Part shown: in pieces, positions 1-7,855 of the stretch
Layout: each line of letters starts with the position of its first letter
Position numbering within the stretch: the first letter of the stretch is position 1
Assembly: GCA_049568075.1 (NCBI GenBank)
Contig: CP144911.1
Source of the DNA: Gottfriedia sp049568075
GTDB lineage: Bacteria; Bacillota; Bacilli; Bacillales; Bacillaceae_G
DNA: 64,000 nt
Reading direction: 5' to 3' (one strand)
Position numbers and translations under genes: made by a program
Notes under the pieces: generated by a model
What the model was told of the DNA's origin: nothing
The model's input: only the letters and a program-made list of their open reading frames with translations
The model's database searches: none

Positions 1-318
1 TATGCTTCTTCTAGTTCCTCTTAATAATGATTGTGCGATCGGTATGATTTGACTTTGCTCGTCTTCCTCATAGAAAAAAGATGTATGTAAAATGGATTGA
101 ATCCACTTATCTTCTTTTTGAAGTAAAATAAATTGTACTAGTGTCGGAACTAAAATACTTTTTATTAAATCTTCAGTGTTTTGAGGAAATGTGATTAAAA
201 TTGTATTGATTTTGTGTCTTCTTAAAATGTATGGTCTCGATTGCTTTTTTAAGCGTTTTTGTAATCGTTCGTAGACATAAGCTGCGTCAATGGGTTCATT
301 GAAAAAAATTTCAATCAC
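1..318 (-). CDS. ytxC: YtxC-like sporulation protein, N-terminal part
   Basis: The reading frame opens at a GTG (318-316) behind an AAGGGGGG Shine-Dalgarno sequence and stays open for 106 codons to the window edge, so the C-terminus is missing. The protein begins MIEIFFNEPIDAAYVYERL and is rich in Lys, Arg, Leu and Ile. In Bacillus subtilis ytxC lies directly downstream of dnaI, as here, and YtxC is a putative sporulation protein of unknown biochemical role. The identification rests on position and a remembered resemblance of the N-terminus. A terminator-like hairpin separates it from dnaI, so it may have its own promoter. Confidence 0.7.
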   Translation of the reverse strand, partial: MIEIFFNEPIDAAYVYERLQKRLKKQSRPYILRRHKINTILITFPQNTEDLIKSILVPTLVQFILLQKEDKWIQSILHTSFFYEEDEQSQIIPIAQSLLRGTRRSI

Positions 319-372
319 CCTGTTCCCCCCTTTCTAGCACCACCTAGTCCTATATATATTAAAGAAATAATT

Positions 373-422
373 AAAAAATGACGCAAAATCACTTAGTAAT
401 TTGTGATTTTACGCCATTTTTT
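373..422 (-). terminator. terminator between dnaI and ytxC
   Basis: Inverted repeat of about 18 bp (arms near 374-392 and 403-421) with a roughly 10-nt loop. On the minus strand it is followed by a T run, as in a Rho-independent terminator for the nrdR-dnaB-dnaI group. Confidence 0.75.
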
Positions 423-429
423 GATTTTT

Positions 430-1365
430 TTATGAATGTCTTAAATTTGAACCAGAAATTTTAACTGGTTTGGCTAAAAACTTAACACGATCTACAATAC
501 GTGCTGCTTTAACCCTTTCTTCTTCTCCACGTTGAGAATATGTTAAGTGATGCTCTAATTGATTTAAATCAGCATTAGATGTAAAGAAGGTAGGCAATTT
601 TTCTAGCATGCGGTATTGCAGAATTGTACCTAATATTTCATCTCTTGCCCAACTAGACATTTGCTCTGCGCCAATATCATCTAACATAAGAACTTCCACT
701 TTTTTTACAGCTTCAATTTTTTCCTCTAATGTGCCATCACTAATAGAGCTTTTTAGTTCTCGTAAAAATTCAGGTAAATATACGAGCATTGAAGTTATTT
801 CTTCCTCTGCTAGTTCATTTGCTATAGCACCAAGAATAAACGTTTTTCCAACCCCAAACGGACCATGTAAATATAAACCTTGAGCCATTTTTCCTTTTTC
901 ATAATTCATAATAAACTGTCTAGCAGCAGAAATTGCTTCAAAACGGCCAGGGTCTTCTAAAGACAAGTTTGACATAGAAGCTTGAAGAACATCCTTTGGT
1001 AAGTACATGCATTTTATCAATGACTCATGTTTTTTGCGTTTATCGTTTTTCACACCATTTGGACAACGATCATATTGAACATCAATTCGTTTTCCTTGAA
1101 TAATCAAATGAGGATGATAACCATGCACCATATTTTTACACTCATTAAAAGATGGGCAATCTTCACAATTTACACTTTGTCCAATGTACTCATATAGCTT
1201 AACTAGGCTACTATCAATCATTTGATCTGTAATTTCATTTTTATGCTCAGCTAAAAATGAAATTATTTTTGGGTGACTACGGACTTCTTGTCGCATTTTT
1301 TGAAATGTGTCCTGGAATTGTTTATTTTTCATTAATGCACTAAATGCGTTTTGAATAGGTTCCAT
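430..1365 (-). CDS. dnaI: Primosomal protein DnaI, helicase loader
   Basis: DnaI is the AAA+ ATPase that loads the DnaC helicase during replication initiation and restart, acting with DnaB and DnaD. The 311-aa protein has the usual two-part layout. The N-terminal helicase-binding region carries a zinc cluster (C67, C70, C76, C101, with H84 nearby). The AAA+ domain follows, with Walker A GPFGVGKT at 168-175 and Walker B LMLDD at 226-230. The ATG start gives the normal family length. It lies 14 bp downstream of dnaB, consistent with one nrdR-dnaB-dnaI transcript as in B. subtilis. Confidence 0.96.
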   Translation of the reverse strand: MEPIQNAFSALMKNKQFQDTFQKMRQEVRSHPKIISFLAEHKNEITDQMIDSSLVKLYEYIGQSVNCEDCPSFNECKNMVHGYHPHLIIQGKRIDVQYDRCPNGVKNDKRKKHESLIKCMYLPKDVLQASMSNLSLEDPGRFEAISAARQFIMNYEKGKMAQGLYLHGPFGVGKTFILGAIANELAEEEITSMLVYLPEFLRELKSSISDGTLEEKIEAVKKVEVLMLDDIGAEQMSSWARDEILGTILQYRMLEKLPTFFTSNADLNQLEHHLTYSQRGEEERVKAARIVDRVKFLAKPVKISGSNLRHS

Positions 1366-1379
1366 TAGCGTCCTCCCAT

Positions 1380-2810
1380 TTAACGTTTCTTTTTATTTTT
1401 AAACATTTCTAGTTCTTTTTCTAATCGTTTTCGTTCTTCATCTATCGAAGAATCATTTTGGTTATTGATTGTTACCGGTGCAGTCTGTGAATCATTCGAC
1501 TCACTCGATTGAAGCCAGTCAGGTACAATCTCAGTTCGAATTGATTTATTTCGTCTATTACTTGAGCGAGTTTTAGCAGCAGTTGCACTCTGTTTAGTTT
1601 CTTCAAACTCTTTACGGGCAAGATCCATAGCCTGTTTAACGGTTGTTACTCCTTTTCTCGCCCAATGACTTGCTATCTTAATTACGTAATTTCTAGAAAG
1701 CTTTTTATCTAAACGAATCATGACATAGTCAATTAACACATTTGCGACTCCAGGTAGAAGCTTTTGATCAATCATAATCTCTTCAATAATTTTCAAATCA
1801 GCTTCACTTGGTTCAGCTCCACCCGATATCTCCTTAAGATACCTGCGAGGAGAAATTGTTTCGAAGCAATGAATTAATTTTTCTTCTTGGGTTGATGGTT
1901 GCTCATTGCCCATTTGTCTATGCTGAATGGGTTGAACCTTTTCCACAATCGTAGGCAGAGCTTCATGATGTTGGAATTGATACCAGTCTCTTGCTTCAAG
2001 TCGAAGCGTCTCAATGTTGATTTTATTATCTTCATTTAATGAGCGCATAACAATCGTTTTCATTTGAATTGGATTTATTCCATATAAAAATGCAAGTTTT
2101 AAAATCGTTTCCTTTACTTCTGTAGTAAATGCTCTTTTTGGAACAAAGGAATCAGAAAGTCCATCCAAAAATAACGCATAGTCAAACTCTTCCATTTTGA
2201 CAGATATTTTAATTGGCTGATTGTCTTGTAAAATTCTACGATCATTTGACGTAGAAAGATCATTACTTTGCTGAATTTCATTTAATTGCTCAACTGTTAT
2301 TGCTTGGAATACCGAATCAAATGAACGTGAAATCTCACGAAACCCTTCTTTCGAAAATGCCTGTCTACTAAAAAAGGTTTTAGTTCGTTGATATTGTGTT
2401 TTTCCAATTGTTTTAAACAGAAAGATATTTAGGATAGGGTCTTCGAAAAAAGAATGAGGATCTAACGGAGATTGAAGCTCATATAGAAGCTTTTTTGTAC
2501 TATTTTCAAATCCTTCATAAACTTTAAGTAAGCCGATTCCTTCAAGGATTAATCTTTGTTCATAAATTGATTTTAAATTACTTTTCATTCCAAGCATTAA
2601 AGAATGATGTGTTAACGTATTAGGATTAAGGTCCGTTTGTTCACATTCACTCCATAGCGTCATATATAAACTTAAAGCTTGACTACCAATTATTGGTTGA
2701 TACAACATCGTCAATACTTGCCTATGAAAATTATGTAAATACCCAGCTGCCATTACAGTATAAGGATCCGCAGGTAGAACATCCATCCAGTGTTGCTTAT
2801 CAATAGACAT
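1380..2810 (-). CDS. dnaB: Replication initiation and membrane attachment protein DnaB
   Basis: DnaB (Firmicutes type, not the helicase) helps recruit the helicase-DnaI complex to oriC and to restart sites and associates with the membrane. The 476-aa product matches family length. Its C-terminal DnaD-like domain contains the YxxxIxxxW motif (YVIKIASHW, 375-383), followed by a low-complexity basic tail ending in FKNKKKR. The start follows an AAAGGA ribosome site. It lies between nrdR (36 bp upstream) and dnaI (14 bp downstream), the conserved order. Confidence 0.95.
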   Translation of the reverse strand: MSIDKQHWMDVLPADPYTVMAAGYLHNFHRQVLTMLYQPIIGSQALSLYMTLWSECEQTDLNPNTLTHHSLMLGMKSNLKSIYEQRLILEGIGLLKVYEGFENSTKKLLYELQSPLDPHSFFEDPILNIFLFKTIGKTQYQRTKTFFSRQAFSKEGFREISRSFDSVFQAITVEQLNEIQQSNDLSTSNDRRILQDNQPIKISVKMEEFDYALFLDGLSDSFVPKRAFTTEVKETILKLAFLYGINPIQMKTIVMRSLNEDNKINIETLRLEARDWYQFQHHEALPTIVEKVQPIQHRQMGNEQPSTQEEKLIHCFETISPRRYLKEISGGAEPSEADLKIIEEIMIDQKLLPGVANVLIDYVMIRLDKKLSRNYVIKIASHWARKGVTTVKQAMDLARKEFEETKQSATAAKTRSSNRRNKSIRTEIVPDWLQSSESNDSQTAPVTINNQNDSSIDEERKRLEKELEMFKNKKKR

Positions 2811-2846
2811 TCAAACATTCCTTTCTTGTATTAAAAGAGCGAAGTA

Positions 2847-3317
2847 TTATTCGTCTTTACCTCGCTCTTTGTTAATTAAATCTTTTAATTCATCAATGAA
2901 TACATTAATATCTTTAAATTGACGATAAACTGACGCAAATCGTACGTATGCAACTTCATCTACTTTAGATAAATGCTCCATGACCATTTCACCTAGAACT
3001 TCACTCGGAACTTCTGATGTGCCACTATTTTTCAGTTCTTTTTCAATGCTATGAATAATATCTTCTAGCTGAGATAAAGAGACAGGGCGTTTTTCACACG
3101 CTTTGATCAGTCCCCTTAACATCTTATCTTTACTAAATTCCTCACGAGCTCCCTCTTTTTTTACAACTAAAATAGGATTATCTTCAACTCGCTCAAAAGT
3201 TGTAAAACGATGCTGACATTCTTCACATTCACGTCTTCTTCTAATTGAACGACCTTCATCTACTGGTCTACTATCAAGTACTCTTGTCCCATTAAAGTTA
3301 CACGTTGGACATCTCAT
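2847..3317 (-). CDS. nrdR: Transcriptional repressor NrdR
   Basis: NrdR represses ribonucleotide reductase genes by sensing ATP/dATP. The 156-aa protein has an N-terminal zinc ribbon (C3, C6, C31, C34, with the basic stretch RSIRRRREC) and then an ATP-cone domain over about residues 48-140. Length and motifs are standard. The SD is weak and distant (GGAG about 13 nt before the ATG). It heads the dnaB-dnaI group, as in B. subtilis, where the gene was called ytcG. No NrdR box was evident in its own upstream region. Confidence 0.96.
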   Translation of the reverse strand: MRCPTCNFNGTRVLDSRPVDEGRSIRRRRECEECQHRFTTFERVEDNPILVVKKEGAREEFSKDKMLRGLIKACEKRPVSLSQLEDIIHSIEKELKNSGTSEVPSEVLGEMVMEHLSKVDEVAYVRFASVYRQFKDINVFIDELKDLINKERGKDE

Positions 3318-3643
3318 CGTTATAGTTCAACTCCAAACACTTAATTGTTTAAACGTATTATTATAACTCTATACTATAACAAATTCAAAATAAACTAAAG
3401 TTTATTTCTTAAAAGCCACAAAGCCTATTTTTCATGATCAATGAAATTTCATTATTTTATGTTAATGGAAATATTTTTCACTATGTAAAGCTAGTTCATT
3501 CTCCAGAAGGCTATTAAAAGCTAGATTGTTTAGACAATATAATCTGCTAACCTTGAAGAAGCATTAAGTTAATCTATTTTTCGGGTATGGTAATTTAGCA
3601 AAAACAAAAAAGAGAGATGAAAAATCACCTCTCTCAATTCTTT
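3318..3643. other. intergenic region nrdR-speD
   Basis: About 326 bp, AT-rich. The left part must carry the nrdR-operon promoter (minus strand), but I could not pick a convincing one. The right end holds the speD terminator. No open reading frame of note. Confidence 0.6.
3603..3635 (-). terminator. speD terminator
   Basis: A 10-bp stem (3611-3620 with 3625-3634, one G-T pair) with a 4-nt loop, then a run of six T on the minus strand directly downstream of the speD stop. Confidence 0.85.
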
Positions 3644-4030
3644 TTAGTTACCATTTACAACTTTTACATTATCAACTTGAATGGGACCCATTCCTCTTGG
3701 TAACTCAACGTTTTCGCGAGTATCAGCTTCTAAAGCTTCAGCGATAAAGTTTGCAGCTACATTCGGATCAATTCTATCACCGCAAGTGTAAACATCGATA
3801 CTTGCATAACCATGCTCAGGAAAACTGTGAATAGTTAAGTGTGATTCTGAAATGATTACGACACCACTAACGCCATGAGGAGCGAACTTGTGAAAAGCAA
3901 CTTCACGAACTTCTGCACCAGAGCGTAACGCAGCATCAACAAAAGTTTCCTCAATAAATTTCATATCATTTAATTTTTCTGTATTACAACCCCATAATTC
4001 TGAAATGACGTGACGACCCATAGTATCCAT
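3644..4030 (-). CDS. speD: S-adenosylmethionine decarboxylase proenzyme
   Basis: SpeD supplies decarboxylated SAM for spermidine synthesis. It is a pyruvoyl enzyme made by self-cleavage of a proenzyme. The 128-aa protein starts MDTMGRHVISELWG. The cleavage site is E62-S63 in ISESHLTIHSF, with H68 and C83 as the partner residues. An upstream in-frame GTG at 4093 is open, but ATG 4030 is preferred: AAGGGGG sits 8 nt before it and the N-terminus matches the family. It lies downstream of gapB as in B. subtilis, but has its own promoter and a long leader with an anti-SD sequence. Confidence 0.95.
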   Translation of the reverse strand: MDTMGRHVISELWGCNTEKLNDMKFIEETFVDAALRSGAEVREVAFHKFAPHGVSGVVIISESHLTIHSFPEHGYASIDVYTCGDRIDPNVAANFIAEALEADTRENVELPRGMGPIQVDNVKVVNGN

Positions 4031-4159
4031 ATTCATTTCCCCCTTAAAATAATTTGTCATGACTTCTATTGCGAAAGTATGATCAACTACCACGGGGGAA
4101 AGTTAGTCCAAAGAGGTCCTAACCCTTTAAGTAATTAGTTATACTTTTAGAAGTTCACG
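4031..4159 (-). promoter_or_regulatory. speD 5' leader with anti-Shine-Dalgarno
   Basis: The predicted transcript starts near 4159, giving a leader of about 129 nt. It contains a hairpin GTTAG-ga-CC/GG-a-CTAAC (about 4124-4102). Directly next to it is TTTCCCCC (4101-4094), which is perfectly complementary to GGGGGAAA at the speD ribosome site (4043-4036). The arrangement could mask the ribosome site. The regulatory role is inferred. Confidence 0.45.
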
Positions 4160-4165
4160 AAAGTT

Positions 4166-4194
4166 AGTATACTTTTTTTAAATTTGAATTGCAA
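4166..4194 (-). promoter_or_regulatory. speD promoter (SigA type)
   Basis: On the minus strand: -35 TTGCAA (4194-4189), a 17-bp spacer, -10 TATACT (4171-4166). Close to the vegetative consensus and correctly oriented for speD. Confidence 0.75.
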
Positions 4195-4441
4195 GATAAA
4201 TTTTATTTTTTTGTTATTTACTGAATTAATTGTGAAGAAAATAAGTCTAAAAGTGCGATAAATACATGTATAGCAAGGAAACAGAGCGTACATGCTTTTT
4301 AGGGGATAGATCGCTATCTGGTATTGTATAGTGAGACTTTTGTAATGGAAATCAACGTTCTTCTTTATTAGATATTAAGTCGCGTATTACATCTCAGTAT
4401 AGTCATAAATTCACATTTCTCATTAATGTGTTATACAACTT

Positions 4442-4477
4442 CAAAAAGACTAACCAGATAAACTAGTTAGCCTTTTG
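4442..4477 (-). terminator. gapB terminator
   Basis: Inverted repeat of about 14 bp (4443-4456 with 4463-4476) containing CTAAC/GTTAG, followed by TTTTT on the minus strand downstream of gapB. Confidence 0.8.
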
Positions 4478-4514
4478 TATTCGTTTACAATTTTTTATAA
4501 GTACAATATTTTAA

Positions 4515-5534
4515 TTAAACAGTTTCAAGCTTTTTTATTTTAGATGCAACGATTGACACTAAGTCAACTACACGTCTTGAGTAGCCCCACTCATTATCAT
4601 ACCAAGCTAATACTTTAACTTTTGTACCATCGATTACCATTGTAGAAAGAGAATCGATAATTGCAGAGTGTGTATTTGTATTAAAATCAATTGATACTAA
4701 TGGTTCGTTACAATATTCGATAATTCCGTGCATTGAACCTTTCGAAGCCGTTTCAAATACTTCATTAATTTCTTCAACAGTTACTTCTCTCTTTAAGTCA
4801 ACAACTAAGTCAACAAGTGATACGTTTGGAGTAGGAACACGTAAAGCCATACCATGTAACTTACCATTTAAATGTGGAAGTACTTTAGATAATGCTTTTG
4901 CTGCACCTGTAGTTGTTGGAATAATTGATTGACTGCAAGCACGTGCACGACGTAAATCTTTATGTGGATTATCAATATTTTTTTGATCATTTGTAAATGA
5001 GTGAACAGTTGTCATTAATCCATTAACAATTCCAAATTGCTCATCTAATACTTTTACAACTGGCGCTAAACAGTTAGTTGTACAAGATGCGTTTGAAATA
5101 ATGTGATGATTTTCTAGGTCTAATTTATCATCATTTACGCCAATTACTACTGTGATATCTTCATTTTTACCAGGTGCTGTTAAAATTACTTTTTGAGCTC
5201 CAGCAGTAATGTGCATTTTTGCTTTTTCAGCATCATTAAATTTTCCTGTTGCTTCAATAACTATATCAACATTAAGCTCGTTCCATGGAAGTAACTCAGG
5301 ATTTCTTTCACTAATTAATTCCACACGCTTACCATCAACGATTAAATGATCTGCATTTGCAATTACTTCACCATCAAACTTGCCATGAACTGTATCATAT
5401 TTAATTAAGTGCGCTAAAGTTTCAGAAGGATAACTTGCATTAATTGCAACGATATTATAATCTCCATTTTTAATTGCTTGACGGAAAACCATGCGTCCAA
5501 TTCGACCAAATCCATTTATTGCTACATTTACCAT
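4515..5534 (-). CDS. gapB: Glyceraldehyde-3-phosphate dehydrogenase, GapB type
   Basis: GapB is the gluconeogenic, NADP-preferring GAPDH of Bacillus. It has 339 aa from ATG 5534, which follows a GGGGG ribosome site; the longer upstream frame lacks support. The Rossmann motif INGFGRIGR is at 6-14 and catalytic C151 lies in SNASCTTNC. After the second strand the sequence reads INASYPSETL (31-40), without the Asp that selects NAD in glycolytic GapA, which supports NADP use. In B. subtilis gapB is repressed by CcpN on glycolytic carbon; I did not recognise a CcpN site here. It lies upstream of speD. Confidence 0.93.
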   Translation of the reverse strand: MVNVAINGFGRIGRMVFRQAIKNGDYNIVAINASYPSETLAHLIKYDTVHGKFDGEVIANADHLIVDGKRVELISERNPELLPWNELNVDIVIEATGKFNDAEKAKMHITAGAQKVILTAPGKNEDITVVIGVNDDKLDLENHHIISNASCTTNCLAPVVKVLDEQFGIVNGLMTTVHSFTNDQKNIDNPHKDLRRARACSQSIIPTTTGAAKALSKVLPHLNGKLHGMALRVPTPNVSLVDLVVDLKREVTVEEINEVFETASKGSMHGIIEYCNEPLVSIDFNTNTHSAIIDSLSTMVIDGTKVKVLAWYDNEWGYSRRVVDLVSIVASKIKKLETV

Positions 5535-5581
5535 AAGTAAACCCCCAATTAAGTTATACTGTTTATTATATCCCTGCAATT

Positions 5582-5590
5582 AGTATAACA
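5582..5590 (-). promoter_or_regulatory. gapB extended -10
   Basis: TGTTATACT on the minus strand (-10 TATACT at 5587-5582), an extended -10 without a clear -35, about 50 bp before the gapB start. A second TATAAT lies at 5567-5562. Confidence 0.45.
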
Positions 5591-5626
5591 CATAAGTTGG
5601 ATTTTGGTTAAACTATTTACATTATT

Positions 5627-6223
5627 TTACGAAATAATTTTATTTAATAGGTCTTTAACCTGTCTTTTTGTATCCTCAAAGTCACCATTGTTATCTATTA
5701 CATAGTCAGCTCGTGCTGCTTTTTCTTTAACTGGTAATTGAGACGCAATACGTAAAAGGGCATCCTCTTTCGATAAACCATTACGATTCATCAAACGCTT
5801 TAGTTGATTTTCTTCCGACACTGTCACTACAATTACTTTTTCCACTAATTCAATTGAGTTACCCTCATATAAAAGAGGGATATCTAAAATAACCAGTGGT
5901 TCACCTTCTTTTATGTATCGATCAGCTTGTTCTTTCATTTCACGTCTTACTTCTGGATGTACTATTTCATTAAGTTGTAAGCGCTTTTCTTTATTATTAA
6001 AAATAATACTTCCGAGAATTGGTCGATTAATTTCACCAGAATTTAAAAGAACCTCACTTCCGAAAGCCTCAACAATTTTTTTATATGCAGGTTGTCCAAT
6101 TTCAACCACTTTTTTTGCAATTACGTCTGCATCAACAATTGGAACATTTAATTCCTTTAAGAAATTGGAAACCGTACTTTTTCCACTTGCAATGCTACCA
6201 GTTAGTCCAAAAATTTTACCCAT
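5627..6223 (-). CDS. coaE: Dephospho-CoA kinase
   Basis: CoaE catalyses the last step of coenzyme A synthesis, phosphorylating dephospho-CoA with ATP. The 198-aa protein has an N-terminal P-loop (GSIASGKS, 9-16) and the family segment LDIPLLYE that forms part of the substrate site. The length is typical. The start follows AAGGAG. It lies between ytaF and gapB on the same strand, about 76 bp after ytaF, and mutM and polA are further upstream, the usual Bacillus repair/CoA cluster. Confidence 0.95.
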   Translation of the reverse strand: MGKIFGLTGSIASGKSTVSNFLKELNVPIVDADVIAKKVVEIGQPAYKKIVEAFGSEVLLNSGEINRPILGSIIFNNKEKRLQLNEIVHPEVRREMKEQADRYIKEGEPLVILDIPLLYEGNSIELVEKVIVVTVSEENQLKRLMNRNGLSKEDALLRIASQLPVKEKAARADYVIDNNGDFEDTKRQVKDLLNKIIS

Positions 6224-6299
6224 CTTTTATTCTCCTTACACTAGATAAAGAGGACCAAATGGAATAAATCCATTCGGATACACTCTTTCATTATTTTTA

Positions 6300-6944
6300 T
6301 TACATCTTCATTAATCCAATTAATATTAAAAAAACACCTGGTAAAAAGGTTAACTTTTGAAGCCACAATGTTTTCGATAACACATTTCCTAATTTCATAC
6401 CAAATAATAAGAATAAAGCACTTGCAGTAGATGTTACGATTGCCGTCAATAGCGGAGAAAATCCAAGTAACGATGCACCTATACCAGCCCCAAAGGCATC
6501 AAGTGAAAGTGCAAACCCAAGTAACATCGCTTCCAATCCATTAATACTACCTGAACGATCTATGTCTGCAGTTGTAGGCTTCTTTAAAATTTTTACGACA
6601 ACACCTAGAATTTCAAATTCCCAGTCAATCCCTTTATCTTCTATCTCATTCTTTTCTTCTATATTTGATCCTTTATTTGATCGGTAAAATTGAAAAAGTA
6701 CCCATAATCCTATACATACAAGTACAAATCCTCCGATTCTTTTTGCTATTATCGGTGAAAAAAAGTCTGTAATTGCATGCCCAATCCCCATGGATGTCAT
6801 TAATATGATCCCTGAACAAGCTGCAATTGTAATGATTGATTTTAAAGGAATTTTTACTTTTCGAAGTCCATAAGTAAACCCAACACTGCAACTATCTAAG
6901 CTTAGTGCGCATGCTAGTAGTATTAATGATAGCATATTTACCAT
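6300..6944 (-). CDS. ytaF: Sporulation membrane protein YtaF
   Basis: A 214-aa membrane protein with two related halves, each beginning with an ALSLD motif (13-17 and 145-149). This is a MntP/YtaF-type internal duplication with about six membrane segments. Between the halves is a charged cytosolic or external loop with DIDRSGSINGLE (127-138), which fits the EF-hand calcium-loop spacing D-x-D-x-S-G-x-I-x-x-x-E. B. subtilis YtaF is annotated as a sporulation membrane protein, and metal transport is suggested only by the family. The first ATG follows GAGAGGGG at good spacing. It lies between mutM and coaE, its usual place. Confidence 0.87.
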   Translation of the reverse strand: MVNMLSLILLACALSLDSCSVGFTYGLRKVKIPLKSIITIAACSGIILMTSMGIGHAITDFFSPIIAKRIGGFVLVCIGLWVLFQFYRSNKGSNIEEKNEIEDKGIDWEFEILGVVVKILKKPTTADIDRSGSINGLEAMLLGFALSLDAFGAGIGASLLGFSPLLTAIVTSTASALFLLFGMKLGNVLSKTLWLQKLTFLPGVFLILIGLMKM

Positions 6945-7002
6945 AAAAATAGGCCCCTCTCATTCGTACTCTTGATATAGTATGAAAGAAAGGAACCTTA
7001 TG

Positions 7003-7836
7003 TTAATTTTTTTTAGGCTGACAGACCGGGCAAAAAGAAGTACCTCTGCCGCCAACTTTTATTTTTTCTATTGGTTGGCCGCAATTATGACATTCTAAAC
7101 CCTTTCTGCCATATACTTTAATAATATCTTGAAAAGTTCCTATTTGACCTTGTGAATTTACATAAGAACGAATTGTGCTTCCACCTAAATCCACAGCCTC
7201 TTGTAAAGTTGCTGTAATGGATTCGGCAAGTATTTTTATTTGTTTAGGCTTTAATGATGATGCAGGTGTTTCCGGATGAATCTTAGCCCTAAATAAAACC
7301 TCATCAACATAAATATTACCTAAACCGACTACTAATTCCTGATCTAATAAAACGACTTTAATTTTTCGGTTTGTATTTTCAAGCTTTTTTCTTAAATAAT
7401 CAGCAGTAAATTCATCGGAAAATGGCTCTGGACCTAATTTAGCAAGTGGTGGTCCTTCATTCTCCTCACCTTTAATAAATAAATGCATTGTACCAAATTT
7501 ACGAACATCTTGATACCTAAGTTCTGTTCCATCTTCGAATAGGAATCGAACATGAGTATGAGGTGCTACAGGTTCTTCTGCTGGGAACACGCGAAATTTC
7601 CCTTCCATTCTTAAATGTGAAACAAGTGTAAAATCACTTAATTGAAATAGTAGAAACTTACCTCGACGATTTATATTTTCTACTGTTTGACCTTTTAGTA
7701 AAATCTGAAACTCATCTACTTCATTCGGTTTCTTTATTATTTTTCCCCATGAAACGATTACTGTTGAGATTGTTTTCCCAACGATTAAATCAAGTAAAGT
7801 TCGTCTGACCGTTTCAACTTCTGGTAATTCAGGCAT
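7003..7836 (-). CDS. mutM: Formamidopyrimidine-DNA glycosylase
   Basis: MutM (Fpg) removes 8-oxoguanine and formamidopyrimidines and nicks the abasic site. The mature N-terminus PELPEVETVRR contains the catalytic Pro2 and Glu3. The C-terminal zinc finger is complete (C249, C252, C269, C272), with the DNA-contacting loop GGRGTSF between. Its 277 aa match the family. It lies 19 bp downstream of polA, so the two are probably cotranscribed. Confidence 0.96.
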   Translation of the reverse strand: MPELPEVETVRRTLLDLIVGKTISTVIVSWGKIIKKPNEVDEFQILLKGQTVENINRRGKFLLFQLSDFTLVSHLRMEGKFRVFPAEEPVAPHTHVRFLFEDGTELRYQDVRKFGTMHLFIKGEENEGPPLAKLGPEPFSDEFTADYLRKKLENTNRKIKVVLLDQELVVGLGNIYVDEVLFRAKIHPETPASSLKPKQIKILAESITATLQEAVDLGGSTIRSYVNSQGQIGTFQDIIKVYGRKGLECHNCGQPIEKIKVGGRGTSFCPVCQPKKN

Positions 7837-7855
7837 ACAAAGTCATCCTATCTAT

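Larger units (their letters stand above)
4031..4514. other. intergenic region gapB-speD
   Basis: About 484 bp. It holds the speD leader and promoter (4031-4194), the gapB terminator (4442-4477), and between them an AT-rich stretch. That stretch includes positions 4336-4353, which resemble part of the repeat at 62.1 kb. No coding frame seen. Confidence 0.6.

Noticed and set aside
3644..4093. Longer speD from GTG 4093
   Set aside because: That start has no ribosome site and adds residues foreign to the family; ATG 4030 has AAGGGGG at 8 nt.
4031..4514. Gene in the gapB-speD gap
   Set aside because: Only short frames without ribosome sites.
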